From: DAOTVC01 sp034437215
GTDB lineage: Bacteria; Chloroflexota; Anaerolineae; B4-G1; SLSP01
NCBI GenBank assembly: GCA_034437215.1
Contig: DAOTVC010000020.1
Span: 1-29,961 of the forward strand
Reading direction: 5' to 3'
DNA: 29,961 nucleotides
How positions within the stretch are numbered: position 1 is the first letter of the stretch; each line of letters begins with the position of its first letter. The position numbers and the translations under genes were made by a program. The notes under the pieces were generated by a model. It saw nothing but the letters and a program-made list of their open reading frames with translations, did not search any database and was not told the DNA's origin. Positions 1 to 7,665 of the stretch are shown here, piece by piece.

Positions 1-599
1 TGGGCCGGGCTGGTGATATCGCGTACTCCCAGGAGCTGCAGGGGCGTCCAGACGAAGCGCACGATCCAGCGACCGAGCCACCAGAGCGTGTCCGATAGGA
101 GATCCCCCTGGTGCCCGTGGACGACGAAGAGACGCCGGTCCGTCTCGGTGTGGTGCAGGAGGAGCCCCTCGTGCACGGAGATGTTGGGAAAGAGCGGGCG
201 TGGCTCGCGGGCGACCTCGTCGTAGTATTCGGAGAGCTCCTTGCGGGCCGCATCGGAATTCCGCCACTGCATGTTGTGATTCCCGAAGAGCAGGTAGAGC
301 CGCCCTTCGGCGTGAAACTTGCTCATCAGCCAGTAGATGTGGCTGTGCGCACGCGTGATCTCCGCGAAGTTGCGGTTCTCCAGCAGCTCGTCGCCGTCGC
401 CCACCTCGATGTAGGTGAAGCCATTTTCGTAGTAGTGCATGAGGGCGTAGAAGACGAGGGTCTGGTTCTGGGAGGAGTCATCGGCCCAGTTGTTGGTGCC
501 CCGGTGTAGATCGCCGAGCAGGATGAGCCGGGAGCCGTCGTCGAAGGGGACCTCGGCGACCTTGTCCAGGACCTCGGTCAATTTGGTGCGCGTGGACAT
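1..599 (-). CDS. Calcineurin-like metallophosphoesterase (C-terminus beyond window)
   Basis: A phosphoesterase of the calcineurin-like superfamily, which uses two metal ions to hydrolyse phosphate esters; its substrate cannot be told from sequence. The 199 residues visible, read from the ATG at 599, carry the family signatures in order: GDLHRG (residues 29-34, the D-x-H motif), GDGDE (68-72), GNHN (105-108) and GHQG (about 161-164). No signal peptide is evident, so it is probably cytoplasmic. The last visible part (about 170-190) is rich in Trp and Leu and could begin a membrane-associated segment. The start lies only 2 nt after the stop of the upstream membrane protein, and a purine-rich GGGGTAAGG precedes it, so it is very likely translated in the same operon. 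The 3' end is cut by the window edge; nothing suggests a broken gene. Confidence 0.85.
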   Translation of the reverse strand, partial: MSTRTKLTEVLDKVAEVPFDDGSRLILLGDLHRGTNNWADDSSQNQTLVFYALMHYYENGFTYIEVGDGDELLENRNFAEITRAHSHIYWLMSKFHAEGRLYLLFGNHNMQWRNSDAARKELSEYYDEVAREPRPLFPNISVHEGLLLHHTETDRRLFVVHGHQGDLLSDTLWWLGRWIVRFVWTPLQLLGVRDITSPA

Positions 600-601
600 C
601 C

Positions 602-1138
602 TTACCCCCCCTGCTCCTCGTTCAGTGGGCGCGGATGCCGCAGGAGCATCTGCAGCGCCCAGCCCGTCACCCCACCCACGATGGTTCCCACCAGAGAGAA
701 GCCCAGCAAGCGCAGGAGCCCCACGGTCCAGGCGAGGGTGCCTATGATGATCCACCAGTCGGCGCGGTGGACCCAGCGCCGCAGGACGAGCCACTGTGCC
801 AGGCTGATCCCCAATCCCAGGGTGACGAAAGCGAGCATAGGATCGGAGGGCCGGAGGAGGTAGAGGAGCCCCACACCCCCCAGCCAACCGAGGGTGCTGG
901 CGATGATCCACCACCAGATCCGCCCCCGTATGCGTTGGCGCAGGACCAGCCACTGCAGCAGGCCCACGCCCAGCCCGACGGCTTCGAAGTCAGGGGTGAT
1001 GATGGCACCTACCACCCAACCCAGCGTCGTCGCCAGTACCCACTGCAGCCAGTAGACCCACTCGAAGGCCGAACTGCGTCGGATCTCCTCGGGGCTCCCG
1101 TCGCTCTCCAGGTTCCTGGGTCTTTCGTTCATGGTCAT
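602..1138 (-). CDS. Small multi-pass membrane protein with internal repeats
   Basis: This 178-residue protein is almost wholly hydrophobic after a charged N-terminus of about 25 residues. It shows five to six membrane segments and an internal repeat: the motif GxxxxxxQWLVLR occurs twice (around residues 58-67 and 114-119) with related Trp-rich and GW segments between, suggesting duplicated helical hairpins. I do not know a biochemical function for proteins of this type. The start at 1138 is preceded by GAGAGGAAG at good spacing; a second ATG two codons on is also possible. It sits between the phytase-like lipoprotein (stop at 1164) and the phosphoesterase (start 2 nt downstream), so it belongs to the same minus-strand operon and may act at the membrane with those products; that link is inference only. 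Confidence 0.75.
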   Translation of the reverse strand: MTMNERPRNLESDGSPEEIRRSSAFEWVYWLQWVLATTLGWVVGAIITPDFEAVGLGVGLLQWLVLRQRIRGRIWWWIIASTLGWLGGVGLLYLLRPSDPMLAFVTLGLGISLAQWLVLRRWVHRADWWIIIGTLAWTVGLLRLLGFSLVGTIVGGVTGWALQMLLRHPRPLNEEQGG

Positions 1139-1163
1139 CGTCGCTTCCTCTCTCCCGTGGCGA

Positions 1164-2198
1164 TCACTCCCCGGCGACGAAGGCCAGGAGGGTCTCCGGG
1201 AACTTGTCGGTCGCCAGCAGAAAGCCCTCTCCGGGGAGCCGCACGAGGCCCTCCCAATTGCGGGCGTCGTCCTCCAGGAGCTGGAGTTGCAGCGGCGCTC
1301 GCTCCGTGCGCACGATCCCCTCCTCCGTTACCCGGAACTCGACGAGCCGTTCCACGGTCGTGCTCGCGGCGTGGGTCGGTCCCTCCCCGTAGGTTTCGGC
1401 GAGGAGGTCGGGCCCCGGTCGGAGCTTCTTCACGTCCCCGGGCCAGAGGTAGTTGATGGCCCAGAAGCGCCCCTCGGCGTCGACGGCGGTGGCGTCGGTG
1501 AGCCGGTACTCGATGTTGGGGAAGGGCAGGGTGCCCTCCGGCTCCAGGCTCGCCGTGGAGAAGCGCCGCATCACCGGCGCGGGGTTGACGCTGACGCCGC
1601 TGGTCTCGTAGAGGGTGAGGACGGAGCCGTCGACGATCAGGAGGAGCTCGTCGGAGAAGTTGTCCAGCGGGGCCTGGGGCGGCAGCTTCACGCGGGTTCC
1701 GGCGTCCACCCGGATCTCGCTCAACCCCTCCGCAACCTCCCCCTTGACCAGGTAGCCCATCATCCCGCCCGACCGGCGGGCCTCGATGGTGAGGAAGACG
1801 CTGTCGCCCTCGAAGGCGAGGGCTTCGAAGCCCTCAAAGCCGTCGATTTGCTCGAGACCCTCGAAGACGAAGGGGACGGGCGTGGGCTCCAGGGGAGCGT
1901 CACGCTCCCCTTCCAGGTAGGCAAGGATCTCGCTCCGCGGCAGCGTGAAGAGGCTCTCTCCGAAGCGTGACGGATACTGGGGGAGCAGCACGAGCAGGTC
2001 GCCGTACCAGGCCATCCCCGAGATCTCGGCATTGGCCTTGCTGAGGGGGCCGCTCAGCGGCAGGGGGAGGGCAGGGATCTCGATGACGGTGGCGACCGAA
2101 GGCGTGGCAGAGGGCGTCGCCGGTGTGAGCGTGCAGCCGAAGAGCGACAGGAGGAGGCAGGCGAGCAGTGTGGCCGGCAGTGTGTGGCGTCTCGTCAT
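1164..2198 (-). CDS. Lipoprotein with phytase-esterase-like beta-propeller domain
   Basis: A predicted exported lipoprotein of 344 residues. The N-terminus has basic residues, a Leu-rich core and a lipobox ending LFGC with the lipidated Cys at residue 22, followed by a Thr/Pro/Ser-rich linker. The body resembles the 'esterase-like activity of phytase' family (PF13449), recognisable by an EISGMAW opening, an EGFEALAF segment with acidic residues, and a late NWEGLVRLPG-type repeat consistent with propeller blades. Enzymatic activity in this family is poorly established, so phosphate-ester or sugar-phosphate hydrolysis is only a suggestion. An ATG at 2216 overlaps the upstream gene's end but has no ribosome site; the ATG at 2198 has GAGAGG six bases before it and puts the signal peptide at the very start, so I prefer it. 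A metallophosphoesterase lies two genes downstream. Confidence 0.72.
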   Translation of the reverse strand: MTRRHTLPATLLACLLLSLFGCTLTPATPSATPSVATVIEIPALPLPLSGPLSKANAEISGMAWYGDLLVLLPQYPSRFGESLFTLPRSEILAYLEGERDAPLEPTPVPFVFEGLEQIDGFEGFEALAFEGDSVFLTIEARRSGGMMGYLVKGEVAEGLSEIRVDAGTRVKLPPQAPLDNFSDELLLIVDGSVLTLYETSGVSVNPAPVMRRFSTASLEPEGTLPFPNIEYRLTDATAVDAEGRFWAINYLWPGDVKKLRPGPDLLAETYGEGPTHAASTTVERLVEFRVTEEGIVRTERAPLQLQLLEDDARNWEGLVRLPGEGFLLATDKFPETLLAFVAGE

Positions 2199-2208
2199 GG
2201 ATATCCTC

Positions 2209-4089
2209 TCACCCATAGACCAGAACGGTGTAGACGTCCAGGGTCAGCGCCAGGCTCGCGCCGTGGACCTCCCGGGTGGCAGATTCCGGCGAGAGGAGGC
2301 GACCCCGTAGGGGGCGCTCGAAGGCGAGGGTTATCCGCTGGGGGGCAGCGGCGTAGTTGACCAGGTGGAGCTGCCGGCGGCCGTCCCGCCGCCAGTGCTC
2401 CACGAGGAGGGGGGCTTTGGCCTCGATCCGCGGGTAGGTCCGGGGGCCGAGGGCCTGCAGCAGCGACGCCTCTGCCTCCTGGGAGGGGAGGTCGAAGAGG
2501 GAGGAGCGCATGAAGTGCTGCTCGGTTAGACCCGTTCCGTCGATGAGTGCCCGCGCCCAGCGGCGGCGGAAGTAGGCGCGGTAGGCGCCGTCGAGGAAGC
2601 GGGCGGTGAAGGCCCGGACGCGACGGTGGCGCGCCAGGTAGGCGGGGGGTCGGGCGGACCAGGCCTCCAGGGCGGTGACGTCGATGGCTCGGACGCCTTC
2701 AGGGAGCTGGAGTTCTTTCGGGAGAGGGGCGACGTGGAGCAGGATCCGTACGTTCGTCAGCTCGTCCCCGGCTCTGACGACGCGCCAGGGGATGCCCGCG
2801 GCGAGGAGCACCTGCCCGGCGCCGAAGAGGGGGGGAGCGAGGCGCTCCCAGCCCTGCCAGAGGGCGTCGCCGGGATGGAGCAACGCGACAGCGGCGAGAT
2901 TCGCCCGCCCCGTGTAGAGACCGGCGTTCTCCAGGAGCCAGCGGTGGTAGGCTCCGATGGCCTCCCGCTCCTCGGCGTACTTCTCGGCGGTGAGGAGGGT
3001 GAAGGTGCCGTCGGGCTCGACGAACTCCGTCCCCTTCACGACCAGGGAGGCGCCGCAGGCGGCCGCCTCGGCGATGGCCTGCCGGAAGCGGCGGGCAGGG
3101 TAGACCTCGTCGAAGCCGATGCCCTTGTCGTAGGGGTCGACGCTGAGTGGGGTGTCACCGATGAGCGCCCGCGCCGTGCGGATGGTGAGGGCGTTGTTGA
3201 CGAGGCGGTCGGGCCGCTTGCCCGTCCCCGCCTCCCAGCGGGGCAGGCCGTAGTCCTCGATCATCATCACGTCCTGGATCTTCGCCAGCCCCTCGAGGTC
3301 GATGCCGTAGGTGACGAAGCTGGGGCGCATCACCGCGTCGAAGTCGTTGGCGCTGATGAAGACTTCAGGGTTGAGGGAGCGGGCGTACTCCGCCAGCTCC
3401 GCCAGAGTGCGGGTCACCTCGCCGGCGCGCCAGCGCAGGTAGCGCCGGCTGCTCTCCTCCTGCTCGGGATCGATCTGGGTGGGGATCTCCAGCCCTGTCT
3501 CGGCGCGAAAAGCCTCCCGGCAGCGCTCACAGTAACAGCCCGCGGTGCCCATCCAGGTGCCGGAGACGTGCTGTGCCTGCGTACCGTGCCAGGGGTTGTC
3601 GAAGAAGACGCCATCCGCGCCCGCGTTGACGATGCCCCAGACCATCCGGCGCAGCCGGTCCCGCCACTCGGGGTGGCGCCAGCAGCTCATGTAGCGCCCG
3701 GTGTAGTAGTAGAAGGGGCGTCCCCGTGGATCGCGAGCGTACCACTCCTTGTCGGCGTAACTGCCCGCCACGACGTAGTTGGAGGTCTGGACGTAGCCGA
3801 AGACCCGGACGCCCGCCGCCTGGTAGACGGGGACGGCCTGTTCGAAGGCCTCCCAGTCCTCGCGCGCGATCTCCGGCGGGAAGCCCCAGTCGTACATAAG
3901 GTAGGCCCAGTTGCAGTAGGCCTCGCGGGCCACCCGTGTGGCGCCGGTGAGGGTGTGGGCCTCCTGGTGAACGGCCTCGTCGACGGGGGCCTCCATGAAC
4001 TTCAGGCGGTTCATGCGCACGGTACCCGGGCCCGCCCAGAGATAGATGGGGCGGTGGCGCCCGACGTCAAAGGTGGCTGGATCGCTCAC
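2209..4089 (-). CDS. Putative glycoside hydrolase, TIM-barrel family (GHL6-like)
   Basis: A 626-residue protein resembling hypothetical glycoside hydrolases of the GHL6 / beta-galactosidase-like type. The N-terminal 400 residues look like a (beta/alpha)8 barrel: a segment predicting motion along strands (VRVFGYVQT near 95), then DGVFFDN (159-165), whose Asp is a plausible catalytic residue, and a CYCERC cluster (185-190) followed by REAFR, common in this class and possibly metal-binding or structural. Residues about 400-500 resemble the glutamine-amidotransferase-like domain seen behind such barrels, and the C-terminus is beta-rich. No signal peptide is visible, so a cytoplasmic role on imported oligosaccharides is likely. 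The GTG start at 4089 has AAGGAG seven bases upstream. It is the first gene after the promoter at 4153-4180; its end lies just ahead of the lipoprotein start. Substrate unknown. Confidence 0.68.
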   Translation of the reverse strand: MSDPATFDVGRHRPIYLWAGPGTVRMNRLKFMEAPVDEAVHQEAHTLTGATRVAREAYCNWAYLMYDWGFPPEIAREDWEAFEQAVPVYQAAGVRVFGYVQTSNYVVAGSYADKEWYARDPRGRPFYYYTGRYMSCWRHPEWRDRLRRMVWGIVNAGADGVFFDNPWHGTQAQHVSGTWMGTAGCYCERCREAFRAETGLEIPTQIDPEQEESSRRYLRWRAGEVTRTLAELAEYARSLNPEVFISANDFDAVMRPSFVTYGIDLEGLAKIQDVMMIEDYGLPRWEAGTGKRPDRLVNNALTIRTARALIGDTPLSVDPYDKGIGFDEVYPARRFRQAIAEAAACGASLVVKGTEFVEPDGTFTLLTAEKYAEEREAIGAYHRWLLENAGLYTGRANLAAVALLHPGDALWQGWERLAPPLFGAGQVLLAAGIPWRVVRAGDELTNVRILLHVAPLPKELQLPEGVRAIDVTALEAWSARPPAYLARHRRVRAFTARFLDGAYRAYFRRRWARALIDGTGLTEQHFMRSSLFDLPSQEAEASLLQALGPRTYPRIEAKAPLLVEHWRRDGRRQLHLVNYAAAPQRITLAFERPLRGRLLSPESATREVHGASLALTLDVYTVLVYG

Positions 4090-4152
4090 GCTGCTGCTCC
4101 TTCGGGAGTCAAGAATCCGTTACCGGTGTCTCCTTCACAAGTGCCCTGGTCT

Positions 4153-4180
4153 ATTGTACTTCAGGGCGGGTGGGTGACAA
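4153..4180 (-). promoter_or_regulatory. Sigma-70-type promoter of the hydrolase-lipoprotein operon
   Basis: On the minus strand TTGTCA (4175-4180) and TACAAT (4153-4158) are separated by 16 bases, a good match to the housekeeping consensus. It points at the hydrolase gene starting at 4089, leaving a leader of about 55 bases. No other minus promoter of similar quality was seen between here and the window start, which supports one operon of four genes. Confidence 0.6.
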
Positions 4181-4259
4181 TCTCCTCTTCAACGCCGCGC
4201 AGCTGCCGGCATAGAAAGATGGTAAGGGCGGAGCCCAGCGCTTATCTCCTCGCCCGCTC

Positions 4260-4426
4260 CTACGACGAGACGACCTCCGCGGAGTCGCCGCGCTCGACGT
4301 GCCCGCCCTCCAGCACGCGGCAGAAGACGCCGACATCGGGCCGGATGGAGACGCCCTGGAAATTGTAGGTGTGGGCCGGGGAGCGGTGCGGCGTTCGCTT
4401 CTGTTGACGGCGACTACGCTTCCCAT
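4260..4426 (-). pseudogene. MOSC-domain gene remnant with internal deletion and frameshift
   Basis: Two pieces of a MOSC-domain protein (a family that carries sulfur for molybdenum-cofactor-type chemistry) are joined out of frame. The start is intact: ATG at 4426 with GGAGGAAG just upstream encodes MGSVVAVNRSERR, a typical small-MOSC N-terminus. About 20 codons on, the continuation lies in another frame and gives GVSIRPDVGVFCRVLEGG and then VERGDSAEV, ending at a stop at 4260-4262, which matches the usual C-terminus (xxGIFARVLxGGxVxxGDxVxV). Normal members are about 140-160 residues, so roughly 90-100 codons including the sulfur-carrying Cys region are missing. The start overlaps the end of the HD-domain gene, as for translationally coupled genes. 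The 102-residue open frame running through to 4151 reads past the junction in the wrong frame and looks non-native. An assembly collapse is an alternative explanation. Confidence 0.6.
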
Positions 4427-4857
4427 GGTACTTCCTCCGTATCGTTCAGCGTGCGCCACGCTCGCTGGTAGCGACGCAGGCGCTCCACGTCCTTCTCGCG
4501 TAGCTCCGGCAGCCGGCGTACGTCCATGTTGTTGGTCAGATCGGCGAGTTTGACCTGTCGAGCGAGGGGGTGGGGCCGAATGCGTCGCACGTAGGCCTCG
4601 TAGCTCTCGTCTGGTCGGTGGGTGAGGACGTCCACCGCGTCCACCACCTCGGGAGGGTAGTCCATCTCCCGGAGGTCGTCGATGGTGTAGTCGCTGTCTT
4701 CCACCACGTCGTGGAGGACGGCGACCATCTTCGCTGTGTGGGTCTTCATCAGCCCCATAACCTCCAGGGGGTGGAGGATGTAGGGGAGCCCGCCCTTGTC
4801 CTTCTGCCCGCGGTGCACCTCCACGGCGAGCAGGATGGCGTCTTCGATGCTCTTCAT
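4414..4857 (-). CDS. Small HD-domain protein, alarmone-hydrolase-like
   Basis: A 147-residue single-domain HD protein similar to the hydrolase half of RelA/SpoT and to small alarmone hydrolases (Mesh1 type), which remove pyrophosphate from (p)ppGpp. Visible features are GGLPYILHPLEV (22-33, with His29), the HD pair in AVLHDVVEDS (His49-Asp50, Glu53-Asp54) and VKLADLTNNMD (Asp106), the last replacing the RelA/SpoT LKLADRxHN signature. These residues fit a Mn-dependent phosphohydrolase. There is no synthetase, TGS or ACT domain, so it is stand-alone. The ATG at 4857 is preceded by AAAGAGGA. Its last codons overlap the start of the MOSC remnant. The exact nucleotide substrate remains open. Confidence 0.78.
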   Translation of the reverse strand: MKSIEDAILLAVEVHRGQKDKGGLPYILHPLEVMGLMKTHTAKMVAVLHDVVEDSDYTIDDLREMDYPPEVVDAVDVLTHRPDESYEAYVRRIRPHPLARQVKLADLTNNMDVRRLPELREKDVERLRRYQRAWRTLNDTEEVPWEA

Positions 4858-5083
4858 AGGTCCTCTTTTCGGAATCTGTCGTTTAGTCTCATAGTCTGGT
4901 AGTCAAGTAGTCAGTCCCATGCCTGGCTGGTGTGCGCAAGTACCGGCGTTTCTTTTCGAACATCGGTCGATGAGTCTCATGGTCAGGGGGGCGTTTAGAA
5001 TCTCAAGTAGGTGAGGTCACCGAAGCGCAGAGAGGTCTTTCCACTCCGGCTCATCCCGCGCGCCCACCCTAAGTAGGGGGGTC

Positions 5084-6136
5084 TCATGCTACGTTGAGGC
5101 ACTCCTCGATTGCGGTTTCGAACTCCTGCTGGAGCGCCCCTCTCTCCTCCTCGGGAATGAACGCCGCGTCGACCGCGTTCTCCAGGGCCTGGCAGATCAT
5201 CTGGGGGGAGAGGCCGATGACTCGGATGGCGATGATGTACTCGTCGGTCAGGGTCGTGTCGCTGACGCTGGGATCGTCGGTGTTGATGGTCACCGGCAGC
5301 CGCAGGCTGAAGAGGTCGAGTAGGGGGTGCAGGCTGAGCCCGGGCACGACCCCTGTCTGGAAGTTGCTCGTCGGGCAGACCTCGAGGGCGATGCTGCGCT
5401 CGTAGATCAGGCGCACCACGTTCGAGTTTTCCACGCACTGAATCCCGTGCCCGATGCGTTGGGCGTGGAGGAGCTCGATGGCCTCGCGCACGCTCTCCGC
5501 GCCGACGGCCTCGCCTGCATGGACGGTGATCCCTAGCCCTGCCTCGTGGGCGCGCTCGAAGGGTGCGGTAAAGAGCCGTGCGGGATAGCGTACCTCGTCG
5601 CCCGCGAGATCGATGCCCCGGACGAAGGGGCCGTGGTTGGCGATGGCGAGGTCGACGATGTGTTCTGCAACGGTAAGGGGTTCGTCCCGCCCAATCTGCA
5701 GGATCAGGCAGGTGCGGGTGCCCGTCTGCTTCTGGGCGTGCGCGACGGCCTCGATCACCCACTCCACCACGTCTTCCAGGGGAAACTCCTGGACTCGAGA
5801 GAGGGCGATAGGATTGAAGCGCAGCTCCAGGTAGCGGATGTTGTCGGCGGCCGCATCGACGACCGCTTCGTGGGTGATGCGCTGCACGGCTTCCTTCGAC
5901 GTGTAGAAGTGACGCAGCAACTTGAACTTCTCCAGGAAGCGGTGGAAGTCGGGGGGGTCGTCGGTGACCTGAACGAAGGGGCGCAAGTGCTCCACCTCGT
6001 AGCTGGGCAGGTCGATGCCGTGCTCGACGGCTATCTCTGCCAGCGTGTTCAAGCGCAGGGAGCCCTCCAGATGGCGGTGGAGATCCACCTTGGGTAGAGC
6101 TTTGACCCACTTGTGCAGATTGTGCCTGGGTAACAT
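5084..6136 (-). CDS. add: Adenosine deaminase
   Basis: Converts adenosine (and deoxyadenosine) to inosine plus ammonia in purine salvage, in the cytoplasm. The 350-residue length is usual, and all zinc and catalytic motifs are present: VDLHRHLEGS (His20, His22), HAGE (206-209, zinc His and catalytic Glu), RIGHG (His230), LEVCPTSN (251-258) and INTDDPS (284-290, with the zinc-binding Asp). Nothing key is missing. The ATG at 6136 lacks a clear ribosome-binding site; no better start is visible and the KVDLHRHLEG block begins 15 residues in, as is normal. It is the last gene of the minus-strand run from secA, 35 bases after the preceding membrane protein, so it is probably co-transcribed. Some members act on adenine or other aminopurines, but this length and motif set favour adenosine. 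Confidence 0.93.
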   Translation of the reverse strand: MLPRHNLHKWVKALPKVDLHRHLEGSLRLNTLAEIAVEHGIDLPSYEVEHLRPFVQVTDDPPDFHRFLEKFKLLRHFYTSKEAVQRITHEAVVDAAADNIRYLELRFNPIALSRVQEFPLEDVVEWVIEAVAHAQKQTGTRTCLILQIGRDEPLTVAEHIVDLAIANHGPFVRGIDLAGDEVRYPARLFTAPFERAHEAGLGITVHAGEAVGAESVREAIELLHAQRIGHGIQCVENSNVVRLIYERSIALEVCPTSNFQTGVVPGLSLHPLLDLFSLRLPVTINTDDPSVSDTTLTDEYIIAIRVIGLSPQMICQALENAVDAAFIPEEERGALQQEFETAIEECLNVA

Positions 6137-6171
6137 AGCTTGTCTCAGTCCGATTCTAGCGGTGTTATCCT

Positions 6172-6507
6172 TCAGTGTTTACGAAACAACCACGCCCAGT
6201 AGAACAGGGTAACCACAAGACTGATGGAGACGCCGGTGGCCAGGGGCAGGTGAAAGGTCAGCAGCGCGAAGTGCGGGCTGAGCAGGATCTGGGGCTTTCC
6301 GGTGAGGGCCGCACTACAGCGCAGGATATAGCTGAAGAGGCTCAAGTAAAGGAAGAGCACCCCGACGCGGAACCAGATGTATCGCCGCGTCATGCGCGTG
6401 ACCTCGTTCATGCGGCGGCTGAAGGTCAGGAGCAGGCGAACGACGTAAATGGCTCCGATGATGGCCACGACCGTGAAGTGGGAGGTGAGGATCTGCAGCG
6501 TGTTCAC
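6172..6507 (-). CDS. Small integral membrane protein of unknown function
   Basis: A 111-residue hydrophobic protein with an estimated three or four membrane segments (about 10-30, 45-65, 77-105) and a basic loop RRMNEVTRMTRR between the first two. I do not recognise a family with confidence. The GTG start at 6507 overlaps the stop of the preceding membrane-protein gene by four bases (GTGA), so the two are translationally coupled and probably work as a pair, perhaps forming one complex in the membrane. They lie directly behind the KaiC-like ATPase and winged-helix genes. Confidence 0.7.
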   Translation of the reverse strand: MNTLQILTSHFTVVAIIGAIYVVRLLLTFSRRMNEVTRMTRRYIWFRVGVLFLYLSLFSYILRCSAALTGKPQILLSPHFALLTFHLPLATGVSISLVVTLFYWAWLFRKH

Positions 6508-6818
6508 GGATTGGAGCCTTTCATCATCTTGTTGTGCAGGGTCTCCCCCAGCAGGAGCAGGGAGAGTCCGGCGATCAAGAGGCAGACGTTGGCGACCGGA
6601 TCTCCGATGAAGTCCGGGTAGGGGGAGCCTCTCACCATCCGCCAGATGTAGCGTCCGGCTCCGTAGAGGGTGAAGAGGATGGGGAGCAGGTAGAAGCGAT
6701 AAAAGGTCCGCTGTCCCGAGTTTTTCTCAAAGAAATGTGCTATCGCTAGCAGCACGAGTTCCAAAAAGACGATGCCAACCCACGCTAAAAGTGCAAAGAA
6801 TACGTTCTGCCAGACCAC
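6504..6818 (-). CDS. Small integral membrane protein of unknown function
   Basis: A 104-residue protein with three likely membrane segments (about 5-28, 42-60, 74-95) separated by charged loops (EKNSGQRTFYRF and RMVRGSPYPDF). It starts at GTG 6818 behind a G-rich AAGGGGGG; no clearly better start was seen. Its stop overlaps the next gene's start by four bases, and the KaiC-like ATPase ends 36 bases upstream. I recognise no family. The tight linkage to the ATPase suggests a membrane partner or output for it, which is inference. Confidence 0.68.
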   Translation of the reverse strand: MVWQNVFFALLAWVGIVFLELVLLAIAHFFEKNSGQRTFYRFYLLPILFTLYGAGRYIWRMVRGSPYPDFIGDPVANVCLLIAGLSLLLLGETLHNKMMKGSNP

Positions 6819-6854
6819 CGGCCCCCCTTCGGTGCTGTCGCCAGGTTGATCCGG

Positions 6855-7646
6855 CTAGCGCCGGATAAAGGCTTTGATAAAAGACTCTGCCATCTGCTGG
6901 GGGGTACCGCTCATAATACCCTCCCTTCCGACAAAGGGCTCCTGAATATGGAGGCCCGCAGAGTCGATTTCGAACTGCCGTATGTGGGTGTCGTGAGCGC
7001 TGCCGCGCATCTTGAGAACGATGATGGCCCGGCGGATGGTGCTCTCGATCTCTACGTAGCGGAGAAGCGTATAGGAGTCGACGAGAAAGCCGATATCGAC
7101 GTCCCCGCCCTCCTCATCGGCGTCTCCGAGCAGGGCGTAGGCCTCGCGGGTGAGGACAGCCGTGAGCCCCTCGCGCTTCAAGGAGTTGAGGAAACCGTGG
7201 ACCAGCGTGCGGAACTCCACGGGGTCCTGGCTCATCCGCTCGAAGTGGGAGAGGCTGTCGATAAGAATGCGCTTGGCCCCGATACGGGTGATGATCCCTT
7301 CGATACGTCCGTTGAAGCGCTCCAGATCGGCCTTGCTTACCTCCGGGCTGCTCATGATGACCTGGAGCAAGCCCTCCCTCTCCAACTGGCGGAAGTTCCA
7401 ACCAAAGGACTCGGCGTCCCGATAGTACTGTTCGGGAAACTGCTCGAAGGTGAGGATGATACCGGGTTCACCATGGCAGGCTCCGTGGTGGACGAACTGC
7501 ATACCCAGCGTGGTCTTGCCACAACCGGGAGCGCCTTCGATGAGATTCGCCGTGCCACGTACAAATCCCCCGTGAAGCATCGCGTCCAGCCCGGGTATAC
7601 CGGTGCTGGCTCGTTCTACGTCCGGAGCGTGTCTCGGTGCAGCCAC
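6855..7646 (-). CDS. KaiC/RAD55-like RecA-superfamily ATPase
   Basis: A single-domain KaiC-type ATPase of 263 residues. The domain opens with GIPGLDAMLHGG, then Walker A GAPGCGKTT (38-46), TFEQ (66-69) at the place of the KaiC catalytic Glu pair, and Walker B RILIDSL (126-132). Such stand-alone domains are common in archaea and Chloroflexota and are thought to act in signal transduction, often with a DNA-binding or sensor partner; they are not clock proteins by themselves. The start is the GTG at 7646, with GAGGGGAG seven bases before it. The longer frame from 7730 would overlap the upstream winged-helix gene by 65 bases and begins with unconserved sequence. The second residue of the usual catalytic EE pair is Gln, which might weaken ATP hydrolysis. 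Confidence 0.82.
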   Translation of the reverse strand: MAAPRHAPDVERASTGIPGLDAMLHGGFVRGTANLIEGAPGCGKTTLGMQFVHHGACHGEPGIILTFEQFPEQYYRDAESFGWNFRQLEREGLLQVIMSSPEVSKADLERFNGRIEGIITRIGAKRILIDSLSHFERMSQDPVEFRTLVHGFLNSLKREGLTAVLTREAYALLGDADEEGGDVDIGFLVDSYTLLRYVEIESTIRRAIIVLKMRGSAHDTHIRQFEIDSAGLHIQEPFVGREGIMSGTPQQMAESFIKAFIRR

Positions 7647-7665
7647 GTAATCACTCCCCTCTAGG

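Noticed and set aside
2626..4368. A 580-codon open frame on the plus strand opposite the hydrolase
   Set aside because: Mirror of the minus-strand gene; Gly/Val/Asp-rich low-information protein running across the promoter region.
4858..5083. Repeated GTCTCAT and AGTC-type words after the adenosine deaminase gene
   Set aside because: Copies are short and irregular; neither a CRISPR-like spacing nor a clear inverted repeat could be supported.
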